Origin: CAVVST01 sp963750995
Lineage (GTDB): Bacteria > Acidobacteriota > Vicinamibacteria > Vicinamibacterales > UBA2999
Direction: 5' to 3'
DNA length: 64,000 nucleotides
NCBI GenBank assembly: GCA_963750995.1
Contig: CAVVST010000005.1
Span: 1,240,001 to 1,304,000, forward strand
A program made the translations under genes and the position numbers. The notes under the pieces are model-generated. The model saw nothing but the letters and a program-made list of their open reading frames with translations, was not told the DNA's origin and made no database searches. Shown one piece after another: positions 57,163 to 64,000 of this stretch. Positions within the stretch are counted from its first letter, which is position 1; every line of letters begins with the position of its first letter.

Positions 57163-58742
57163 GTGCTCCCAGGCAGAACATTCTCGCCCGAACAAATCGT
57201 CCGCATGCTCGCCCGGCGGGGCTGGGTCATCGTGCTGCTGTTCGCCATCGGTCTGGCCGCGGCCCCGTGGCTCGCTCAGCTCGCGCCCGAGCTCTACCGA
57301 TCCGAGACGATGATCATGGTCATCCCCCAGCGGGTGCCGGACGAGTACGTGAAATCGACGGTAACGGCGACGGTCGAAGATCGTCTTCCTTCCATCAGTA
57401 CCGCAGATCCTGAGCCGCTCGCGCCTCGAGCGCACCATCACCGATTTCGACTTGTATGCGAAGCAACGGGCGCAAGGAATCATGGAGGACGTCGTTCAAC
57501 GCATGCGCGCGGATATTGACGTCAGCCTCGAAGGGCAGGACTCTTTTCGCGTGAGCTACGTGAGCAGCGATCCGAAGACCGCCCAGCAGGTCACGGCGCG
57601 TCTCGCGTCGCTCTATATCGAGGAGAATCTGCGCGATCGTGAGAACCTGGCCGAAGAGACCAACCTGTTCCTGGAATCTCAGCTCAACGAAGCGAAGGAA
57701 CGCCTGGTCGAACACGAGCAGCGGCTCGAAACGTACCGCCGCCGATATTCAGGCCAACTTCCGTCGCAACTCAACAGCAATCTCCAGGCAATTCAGAACG
57801 CGCAGCTCCAATTGCAGTCCGTCAGCGAATCGATGAATCGGGCCCGTGAGCGGCGCCTGCTCCTGGAGCGGCAAATCGCGGACGCCGAGGCCTTTCCGGC
57901 CCTGGTCATGGCACCGCCGCCGGTGGCCCCGGTCCCGGACCAGCCAGCGACGACGGCCCGGCAACTCGAGGTCTTACAGGCGCAGCTTCAGCTGCAGCGA
58001 CTGCGTTACACGTCGGATCATCCGACCGTACGCAGTCTCGAACGCACGATCCGCGATTTACAGGTGAAGGCTGACGAAGAAGCCAAGCTGCCCCAGCCCG
58101 TGAAGGCGCAAACGCCTGCGCCGGGCGAACTGGCTGAATTGGCGCGGCAGAAGCGCATCAAGGACCTGCAGGCAGAATTGGACGTCATCGACCGTCAACT
58201 GGCGACGAATCAGGCCGAAGAGAGCCGGCTCAAGCAGGTGATGGCGGACTACCAGTCGAAGGTGGAAGTCGTGCCGACCCGGGAGTCGGAGCTGGTGGAA
58301 CTGACCCGCGACTACAGCACGCTCCAGACCGCGTACACCAGTCTCCTGACCAAGCGGGAGGATTCGAAGATTGCGGCGAATCTCGAGCGGCGGCAGATCG
58401 GCGAGCAGTTCAGAATTCTCGACCCGGCCTCCCTGCCGGAGCGGCCGTACAACGAGGCACTCCGTCTGGGCATCATGGCCTCGGGCGCCCTTGTGGGTAT
58501 CGCGGTCGGCCTCCTGTTCGATCGGATTCCGGGAGTTCCGGGATCTGACGCTGCGGCATGAGACTGATGTGGTGCGGATTCTGTCGCTGCCGGTCCTGGC
58601 GCTTGTGCCGGCGATGCGTTCGCGCCGCGAGCGGCGCGGGCGTCGGCTGCGCACCCTGACGGCGAACTTGACGGCTGGTGTCGCGCTGCTGGGCGCGGTG
58701 GGACTCATAGTCGCGTGGCGACTGCAGTTTCTGCAGCTCTAG
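57163..58742 (+). CDS. Wzz/GumC-like chain-length and export protein (two frame breaks)
   Basis: About 525 residues if both breaks are closed. The GTG at 57163 lies 5 bp after the barrel stop. N-terminal helix RGWVIVLLFAIGLAAAPWL, then the Wzz region LYRSETMIMVIPQRVPDEYVKST. A shift near 57400 joins to PQILSRSRLERTITDFDLY. A long coiled coil follows (NLFLESQLNEAKERLVEHEQRLETYRRRY, RLRYTSDHPTVRSLERTIRDLQ). The second helix NEALRLGIMASGALVGIAVGLLF is then followed, after a shift near 58527, by DLTLRHETDVVRILSLPVLALVPAM and a third helix. It controls polymer length and bridges the membranes with the Wza-type lipoprotein. Confidence 0.88.
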
Positions 58743-58754
58743 GGCCTTTCAGCG

Positions 58755-59744
58755 ATGTATCAACGTTTCTATGGCCTTCGCGAGTTGCCGTTCGAGCTGA
58801 CGTCGAACCCGCGGTTCCTGTTCCTGCCGCCCCGTCATCGCGAAGCGCTGAGCAATCTGCAGTATGGGCTCTCCTCCGCGAAGGCCATTACGGTGCTGAT
58901 CGGGGAAGCGGGCACCGGCAAGACCACGCTGCTCAGGGCGGCGCTGGAGTCTGAGCCGTGTCGCCAGGTCCAGGCCGTGTACCTGAGCAATCCGGCGCTG
59001 ACGCCGCAGGATTTTGTCCGGCTGCTGGCGATCCGGTTCGATCTCAGTCCGCAGGCACGAAAATCGAAGGCCGTGTTTCTCGACGAAGTGGAACGTGTTC
59101 TGCGCGAGCGCCGCGCCAACGGAACCATTACGGCGCTGATTGTCGACGAGGCGCAAAGCGTGAGCGTGGAGCTTCTCGAGGAACTACGCCTGCTCGCCAA
59201 TATTGAAACCGCGGACCAGAAGCTGCTTCCCCTCGTTCTGGCGGGACAGCCGGAGCTTCACGCCCGGTTGAATGACCCGGCTCTTCGACAGTTGAAGCAA
59301 CGAGTGGCGCTCCGCTGTGAAATCGGTCCATTCGACCTCTCGGAAACCGCCGCTTACATCGCCAGCCGTATTACCGAGGCGGGTGGCAGTGCGTCGGGCA
59401 TGTTCTCGCGAGAAGCGGTGGCGCTGATTCACGAGTATTCGGGCGGAATCCCGCGAACCATCAGCGTGCTGTGCGACAACGCGCTGGTCAGCGGCATGGC
59501 GCTCAGCCGCAAACCTGTCGATCACTCAATCGTCGTCGAAGTCGGGCGTGACTTCTGCGTCGCTCCGCCAGATGCCAGCGGCCAGCCATCGGCCGGCGTA
59601 CCCGAGCAACTCGCCGCGACTGCACAACCCGGCGCACGACCCACGGCCGAAGCGGTCGAGGCTTTACCCAAGCGGCAACGGTCCCTCTGGTTCCGCCGTG
59701 CCCGCAGTCCCTTCTCGGAGCCGGCCGGAGTACTGGGCAAATGA
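58755..59744 (+). CDS. ExeA/GspA-like AAA+ ATPase of the exopolysaccharide locus
   Basis: 329 residues. It starts MYQRFYGLRELPFELTSNPRFLF, the usual opening of ExeA-like ATPases in exopolysaccharide and secretion loci. Walker A GEAGTGKT, Walker B ALIVDEAQSVSVELLEELRLLANIET, sensor GGIPRTISVLCDNAL. The C-terminal 60 residues are a Pro/Ala-rich tail. It couples nucleotide hydrolysis to polymer assembly or export, by analogy to XrtA/PEP-CTERM-type clusters. Stop overlaps the CpsD-like start (ATGA). Confidence 0.9.
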   Translation: MYQRFYGLRELPFELTSNPRFLFLPPRHREALSNLQYGLSSAKAITVLIGEAGTGKTTLLRAALESEPCRQVQAVYLSNPALTPQDFVRLLAIRFDLSPQARKSKAVFLDEVERVLRERRANGTITALIVDEAQSVSVELLEELRLLANIETADQKLLPLVLAGQPELHARLNDPALRQLKQRVALRCEIGPFDLSETAAYIASRITEAGGSASGMFSREAVALIHEYSGGIPRTISVLCDNALVSGMALSRKPVDHSIVVEVGRDFCVAPPDASGQPSAGVPEQLAATAQPGARPTAEAVEALPKRQRSLWFRRARSPFSEPAGVLGK

Positions 59745-60622
59745 GCCGGATCTATGAAGCGCTGGCACGCGCGAATGACGTTGTCGTCGAGCCTGAGCCA
59801 ACGGCGTTTCCTTCGCCTGCGGTAACCGCGCTGGAGCAGTACGCCCACGAAGGACGCCACGCGTTCGTCGGTCGTCCGATGATGCGCCCGGTGCCGCCGC
59901 CGCTTCCGGCGGCGATTGTCGACCCCTACTCGTCAATCGTCCCTGCTCAGGGCTTTGACGGCAAGGTGATGGACGGGAGCACCCTGAACGTGATCGCGGC
60001 GGACCAGTACGCCACCCTCGCGACGGTGTTACACCAGACGCAACTGGATAGAGGGCTGAAGACCCTGCTCGTCACGAGCGCGACACCGCAGGAGGGCAAG
60101 ACCCTCACGATTGTCAACCTCGCCATTACCCTCAGCCACTCGTACGCGCGGCGCGTGCTGATCGTCGATGCGGACTTGCGCCGGCCTTCCGTGCATCGAG
60201 CACTTGGTATCACCGTGGACCGGGGTCTGAGCGACGCGCTGAGTCGTCCCGCGGGTGAGCTGCCCATCGTCCAGATTTCGCAGCAGCTCTTCGTGTTGCC
60301 GGCGGGGCGCCCGGATCCGAACCCGCTCGTTCGTTTGAGCCACGACCGGCTACAGCCGGTCCTCGAGGAATGTGCGGCGCGGTTCGACTGGGTTCTGGTC
60401 GACACGCCACCATTGGGCATTGGAGCGGATGCCCAGCTTCTTGCGCGATTCGTCCAGGGCGTGATTTTCGTCATCCGCGCCGGGGCAGCTTCGTACCACG
60501 TCCTCGAAAGGGCCGTCGCGCAACTCGGGCGCGAGTCCATCATCGGAACGGTTTTGAACGGCGTTGAGGAAGCCGCGGTGCCGGTTGCCTCGACCTACGA
60601 CCCGCTCGAATCGACCTCCTGA
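59741..60622 (+). CDS. CpsD/CapB-like bacterial tyrosine-kinase-type ATPase
   Basis: 293 residues. The N-terminus SRIYEALARAND is the hallmark of cytosolic BY-kinase partners of Wzz proteins. Walker A TSATPQEGKTLTIVNLAITLS, Walker A' VLIVDADLRRPSVHRALG, Walker B WVLVDTPPLGIGADAQLLARFV. The C-terminus lacks the usual Tyr cluster (only one Tyr in ASTYDPLESTS), so autophosphorylation is uncertain. It acts with the Wzz-like protein to control polysaccharide chain length. Co-translated with the ATPase gene (4-bp overlap). Confidence 0.9.
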   Translation: MSRIYEALARANDVVVEPEPTAFPSPAVTALEQYAHEGRHAFVGRPMMRPVPPPLPAAIVDPYSSIVPAQGFDGKVMDGSTLNVIAADQYATLATVLHQTQLDRGLKTLLVTSATPQEGKTLTIVNLAITLSHSYARRVLIVDADLRRPSVHRALGITVDRGLSDALSRPAGELPIVQISQQLFVLPAGRPDPNPLVRLSHDRLQPVLEECAARFDWVLVDTPPLGIGADAQLLARFVQGVIFVIRAGAASYHVLERAVAQLGRESIIGTVLNGVEEAAVPVASTYDPLESTS

Positions 60623-61252
60623 TCCCCTCCGTTCGGACGTTCAAAAAGTCTCCGCAACATAGGCTCAATAGTCCTGGCCTAGCGCGACTTCCGGCGAGCC
60701 GGTCGCTCCAGGACCTGCCACTTAAACAATTGAACTAATCAGGTTTACAGCCTCAAATCCGCTGTCGAACTGCCCGGGCCATTTCTTGCTCAACCGTAGG
60801 TGTTCCCACGCTTTCGACTTCCCTGGCGCGCGTCAACTTCCGCCGGACGTCGTCAGATTCGGACCGACTCCAGCTTTTTCAGTTCACCGCGGCTGTGACT
60901 GAGAGGGCGAAGCTGTATCAGCACCCCCGCAATGCGTGACGTTCTCGTGATCTCCAACCTCAGGCCGACTTTACATCTCTGCCAACGCGACCTTCCTGGT
61001 AGATGGATACCGCGTGCATCGATGATCCACGGTGAGGCTGCAGACGCAAATCGTTGATAACTCGGCTCTTGATGAACGACACCCGGCACCGATCGATCGC
61101 GGCGGTTTCTGTGGCGATCCATTTGCACGATACGGATCAGCCAAGCATTAAACCTTGCAACTTCTCCTGCGACGCAGGTTATCTGCGTGCAGGGGACGCT
61201 GCGGGTGTGCGCCGTCGAATGTTTGCTCGCTCAAGTTGGAGCCGTATCGATC
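60623..61252. other. 630-bp intergenic control region
   Basis: No convincing gene. The only interesting elements are a stem-like CTTCCGGCGAGCCGG near 60688 and the sigma-54 promoter at 61112-61127. A short minus-strand open frame (60853-61128) has no recognisable domain. It separates the export operon from the second transcription unit. Confidence 0.6.
61112..61127 (+). promoter_or_regulatory. Second sigma-54 (-24/-12) promoter
   Basis: TGGCGATCCATTTGCA keeps GG (61113-61114) and GC (61125-61126) twelve apart, and starts with the same TGGCGAT as the promoter at 55086. Predicted start near 61138, ahead of the GGDEF-like gene. Confidence 0.78.
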
Positions 61253-61699
61253 ATGTGGGCCGGAATAGAAGACTGTTCGTGTGGCCTGGCGCTCGAGGAC
61301 CGATCAGGTCAGGCCTACAACGAGCAGGCGTTCCGCCACTTTCTGACGATCGAACGAAAGCGGGCCGCGCGCGCGAGTCGGTCGTTCCTGCTCCTGCTGG
61401 TCAGCCTGCGAAAGGAACCGGGGCTGAGCGTGACGATCACCGCGAAAGCGGCCTCGCGGTTGTTTTCGGGACTGGCGCTGGCGGTGCGTGAGGTTGACTT
61501 CATCGGCTGGTACCGCCAGGAGCGCGTTGCGGGAGCGGTACTGACGCAGGGTCTGGGGATGCCGGAGCCGGCCGCGGTCCGTGCCATTGCCGAACGGGTG
61601 ACGCGCGTGCTGGGGCAGCGTCTTTCGAGGCGCGAGGCGCAACGTCTGCGGGTGAGAGTGCTGCAGCTCTCGAGGAGGCCGACGCGATGGGTGCCATAG
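61253..61699 (+). CDS. Stand-alone degenerate GGDEF-like protein
   Basis: About 148 residues from the ATG at 61253 (GTG at 61187 possible). After the short N-terminus it reads AYNEQAFRHFLTIERKRAARASRSFLLLLVSLR, then VREVDFIGWYRQERVAGAVLTQGL. The layout repeats that of the N-terminal domain of the next protein (LFRDALTKERKRAERFDQSFMVVLVAAR, GETDVLGWFEKGTTLGLIV) and resembles diguanylate-cyclase strands. The GGDEF signature itself is lost (RQERVAG), so nucleotide synthesis is unlikely. It is translated just before the sugar transferase (13-bp overlap) and is probably a regulator or partner of it. Confidence 0.72.
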   Translation: MWAGIEDCSCGLALEDRSGQAYNEQAFRHFLTIERKRAARASRSFLLLLVSLRKEPGLSVTITAKAASRLFSGLALAVREVDFIGWYRQERVAGAVLTQGLGMPEPAAVRAIAERVTRVLGQRLSRREAQRLRVRVLQLSRRPTRWVP

Positions 61700-62853
61700 C
61701 CGAACTCTTTTCCGGCGCGCTTCCGTCATTCCTCCCGTCCACGGCGGCGGCATCGTCCGATCAGGCGCTCGCGGCGAGGGCACGGGTCCAGCAACACCGC
61801 CCCGGCCGCCCCCATGTGCTTGACGCGTCCTTGTTCAGAGACGCGTTGACCAAGGAACGGAAACGGGCCGAGCGTTTTGATCAGTCCTTCATGGTGGTGC
61901 TGGTCGCGGCCAGGCTGAGCGCCGCGTCGGATTCGATGAGTTGGAGTCCGGCAATCGAGGCTCTTCGCTCGATCACCGGTGAAACCGACGTCCTCGGGTG
62001 GTTCGAGAAAGGTACGACCCTCGGCCTCATCGTCCCGGAAATCGGGACGGACGCCGCGGTCGGTCGAACTCTCTACAAGAAAACGCGCCGTGAACTGGTG
62101 GAGCGGCTGCAGCCTGCCGGCTCCCTCGATCGATTCTCAATCCGGCTTCACATCCATTCCGGTGCATCGCAGGTGAGCAACGGCGAACCGATGGCGGCGG
62201 AACTGGGCGCGCCGGCGGCCGGAACGCCGGTGCGCGCCGCCCTGAAGCGCGTGCTCGACATCGCTGGCAGCGCCGCCCTGATGCTGATGCTGCTGCCGGT
62301 TTACCTCGTCGTCGCGGCGCTCGTGAAGCTGACCTCCGACGGCCCGGTGTTCTTCCGGCAGGACCGTATCGGCCGCATGGGACAGCCGTTCGGGATGCTG
62401 AAGTTCAGGTCGATGAAGGTGAATTCGGATTCCGCGATCCATCAGAAGTATGTGTCGAACTTCATCAGCTCGAGCGACCGGCTGGACAAGAGCGGGGTGT
62501 TCAAGATCGTCAACGACCCGCGCGTGACGCCGATCGGCCACATCCTGCGCCAGACCAGCCTGGACGAGTTGCCGCAGTTCTGGAACGTCCTGCGCGGCGA
62601 GATGTCGCTCGTCGGGCCTCGGCCGCCGCTGGCCTACGAAGTCCAGCAGTACAAGCCATGGCATTACCGGCGGGTGCTCGAGGCCAAGCCCGGCATCACC
62701 GGGCTGTGGCAGGTGACTGGCCGGAGCCGGACGACCTTCGACGACATGGTGCGCCTGGACCTGCGTTACGCCCGGACGTGCTCGGTCTGGACCGATCTCA
62801 AAATTCTTCTCGCGACACCGCGTGCGGTGATTTCGGGAAAAGGCGCCTGCTGA
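61687..62853 (+). CDS. Undecaprenyl-phosphate sugar transferase with N-terminal GGDEF-like domain
   Basis: 388 residues. GAGGAGG lies nine bases before the ATG at 61687. Residues 1-180 are a GGDEF-like region without signature. Then comes a bacterial sugar transferase (PF02397 type): KRVLDIAGSAALMLMLLPVYLVVAALVKLTSDGPVFFRQDRIGRMGQPFGMLKFRSMKVNSDS, followed by LPQFWNVLRGEMSLVGPRPPLAYEV and KPGITGLWQVTGRSRTTFDDMVRLDLRYAR. It moves the first sugar-phosphate to the undecaprenyl carrier and so starts repeat-unit assembly at the inner membrane. The fused domain may tune this step. Confidence 0.93.
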   Translation: MGAIAELFSGALPSFLPSTAAASSDQALAARARVQQHRPGRPHVLDASLFRDALTKERKRAERFDQSFMVVLVAARLSAASDSMSWSPAIEALRSITGETDVLGWFEKGTTLGLIVPEIGTDAAVGRTLYKKTRRELVERLQPAGSLDRFSIRLHIHSGASQVSNGEPMAAELGAPAAGTPVRAALKRVLDIAGSAALMLMLLPVYLVVAALVKLTSDGPVFFRQDRIGRMGQPFGMLKFRSMKVNSDSAIHQKYVSNFISSSDRLDKSGVFKIVNDPRVTPIGHILRQTSLDELPQFWNVLRGEMSLVGPRPPLAYEVQQYKPWHYRRVLEAKPGITGLWQVTGRSRTTFDDMVRLDLRYARTCSVWTDLKILLATPRAVISGKGAC

Positions 62854-62922
62854 CATTCTGCGCATGACGCGGTTGAGCAGGACAGGCGCCAACTCTCTCC
62901 CCCGTTCTCGGAGCAACCCCCA

Positions 62923-63444
62923 GTGACACCAAGCGAACAACTGCTGAACGACTACATCTGTATCACTCCCGACGTGAAGTTGGGAAAAGACGTCAGACTC
63001 GCGCGGTTTATCAACCTATACGGCTGCGAGATCGGCGACGAAACCAAGATTGGCGCCTTCGTCGAAATCCAGAAGAACGCGTCGGTCGGACGGCGCTGCA
63101 AGATTTCGAGCCATACCTTCATCTGCGAGGGCGTCACGCTCGAAGACCACGTGTTCATCGGGCACGGCGTGACCTTCATCAACGACTCGTATCCCCGCGC
63201 GACGACGGAGTCCGGCGCGCTGCAGACTGCGGCTGACTGGGCGGTGGAACGCACGTTCGTCAAGAAGGGCGCATCGATCGGCTCCGGCGCCACCATCCTG
63301 TCCAACGTGACCATCGGCGAGCGCGCGATTGTCGGCGCCGGCAGCGTGGTCACCCGTGACGTGCCGCCCGACACCATCGTGAGCGGCAATCCCGCGCGCG
63401 TCAGGCGCGCGCTAGGCAGCGGCACAAGGAGTTTCACACCATGA
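62923..63444 (+). CDS. Left-handed beta-helix (hexapeptide) acyltransferase, WbpD/WlbB-like
   Basis: 173 residues from a GTG at 62923. Repeats of the hexapeptide type: KLGKDVRLARFINLYGCEIGDETKIGAFVEIQKNASVGRRCKISSHTFICEGVTLEDHVFIGHG, with an insertion around NDSYPRATTESGALQ and the closing coil SIGSGATILSNVTIGERAIVGAGSVVTRDVPPDTIVSGNPARVRR. Similar to N-acetyltransferases that acetylate UDP-amino sugars. Followed by an NAD-dependent dehydrogenase gene (ATGA overlap), so a UDP-sugar modification route is likely. Confidence 0.88.
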   Translation: MTPSEQLLNDYICITPDVKLGKDVRLARFINLYGCEIGDETKIGAFVEIQKNASVGRRCKISSHTFICEGVTLEDHVFIGHGVTFINDSYPRATTESGALQTAADWAVERTFVKKGASIGSGATILSNVTIGERAIVGAGSVVTRDVPPDTIVSGNPARVRRALGSGTRSFTP

Positions 63445-64000
63445 CACCCAAGTCAGCGGTCCAACCGACAGTCACCGATCGACCGCTCACCACCGACGTG
63501 GCGGGGCGCCCGAGCCCGGCCCAGGGGGTTCGAGTTGGCGTCATCGGCTACGGCTACTGGGGACCGAACATCGCCCGCAACCTGAACGCGGTCGACAACT
63601 GCCAGCTGGTGGCGGTGTGCGACAAGAACCCGGCGTCATTGAAGCGAGCGCAGCGGGCCCTGCCCGGCGTCCAGCTCACCACCGACATGTCGCAGGTGTT
63701 GCGCTCGCCGGACATCGATGCCGTCGCGGTGGTGACACCAGTCTGGACGCACTTCGAGCTCGCCAAGGCGGCTCTGGAGCACGGCAAGCACGTCTTCGTC
63801 GAAAAGCCCTTCACCTCGAACTCGCAGCAGGCGGAACAGCTCATCGAGCTGGCAGAGCGGAAGAACCTCCGCATCATGGTGGATCACACCTTCCTGTTCG
63901 GCGGGGCGGTGCGGAAGATCCGCGAGCTCGTCGACAAGGGCGCGCTCGGGCAGCTGTACTACTTCGACTCAACCCGGGTGAACCTTGGGCTGTTCCAACA
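63441..64000 (+). CDS. Gfo/Idh/MocA-family oxidoreductase (partial), WbpB-like
   Basis: The gene starts at the ATG at 63441 with AAGGAG upstream and runs off the right edge (186 codons visible). The Rossmann domain is RVGVIGYGYWGPNIARNLNAVDNCQLVAVCDKN, followed by DIDAVAVVTPVWTHFELAKAALEHGKHVFVEKPFT with the conserved EKP. The substrate domain is only partly visible (DHTFLFGGAVRKIRELV). With the acetyltransferase upstream this fits the synthesis of a 3-amino or 2,3-diamino uronic acid donor for the polymer. The remaining C-terminal half is outside the window. Confidence 0.9.
   Translation, partial: MTPKSAVQPTVTDRPLTTDVAGRPSPAQGVRVGVIGYGYWGPNIARNLNAVDNCQLVAVCDKNPASLKRAQRALPGVQLTTDMSQVLRSPDIDAVAVVTPVWTHFELAKAALEHGKHVFVEKPFTSNSQQAEQLIELAERKNLRIMVDHTFLFGGAVRKIRELVDKGALGQLYYFDSTRVNLGLFQ

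Noticed and set aside
60770..60800. Sigma-54-like CGGGCCATTTCTTGCT
   Set aside because: Spacing can be made to fit, but the -24 element lacks the TGGC core.
60853..61128. 91-codon minus-strand frame upstream of the GGDEF-like gene
   Set aside because: No recognisable domain, no Shine-Dalgarno sequence, and it overlaps a sigma-54 promoter.

Overview
The window is a high-GC bacterial chromosome segment. Gene content suggests an Acidobacteriota (Vicinamibacteria-like) genome: a MoxR/DUF58/vWA/DUF4159 cluster, secreted M49, M28 and S9 peptidases, orphan SoxCD, a TIR-discoidin protein, and an exopolysaccharide locus with an orphan sigma-54 activator. This placement is inference; there is no rRNA gene or other phylogenetic marker to confirm it. 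At least 15 genes contain a single-base frame break and read perfectly once it is closed. That pattern looks more like indel errors in a long-read or metagenome assembly than mass pseudogenization. I annotate such genes across the break and give the approximate break position.

Layout. 1-12.2 kb (minus strand): a Bat-like operon (vWA/GATase-like protein, caspase-like pseudoprotease, MoxR, DUF58, BatA-like vWA, DUF4175-like protein), preceded by a DUF1624 acyltransferase, a DUF4159 protein and a DUF1761 protein. 12.2-22.9 kb: secreted M49, M28 and S9 peptidases, a DUF1624 protein, a YCII protein, an MBL hydrolase and a Moco-sulfurase-like PLP enzyme. 23-31.5 kb: an FG-GAP repeat protein, two carboxymuconolactone-decarboxylase-like proteins, SoxCD, a VOC protein, an MBL protein, and a 1.6-kb islet with a TIR-membrane-discoidin protein lying between two ~104-bp copies of the soxD 3' end. 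31.6-50.5 kb: housekeeping and accessory genes (threonine synthase, NHL protein, 7TM-PAS sensor, OsmC, L,D-transpeptidase-like protein, AlkB, TMEM175-like channel, glycerol kinase, Lhr helicase, DoxX, DUF3014, GT2, DUF5996, EF-P family, SDR). 50.5-52.8 kb: dienelactone hydrolase, DinB-like protein, receiver-PilZ protein.

53.2-64 kb is an exopolysaccharide/capsule locus. It has an orphan sigma-54 activator, then export lipoprotein, beta-barrel, Wzz-like protein, ExeA-like ATPase and CpsD-like ATPase, then a stand-alone degenerate GGDEF-like protein, a sugar transferase carrying the same type of domain, a hexapeptide acyltransferase and a Gfo/Idh/MocA dehydrogenase that runs off the right edge. 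Two sequences with exact -24/-12 geometry (55086-55102 and 61112-61127) precede the two transcription units, so the activator probably drives both.

Non-coding structure is unusually rich. There is a perfect 37-bp inverted repeat (16724-16815), a 23-bp-period array that turns into its own inverse (14293-14509), a REP-like palindrome (GTCCGGCTGAAGCCGGAC type) in several places including inside coding sequence, and two tandem 191-bp units carrying that palindrome (37151-37532). I saw no rRNA, tRNA, CRISPR array or riboswitch.
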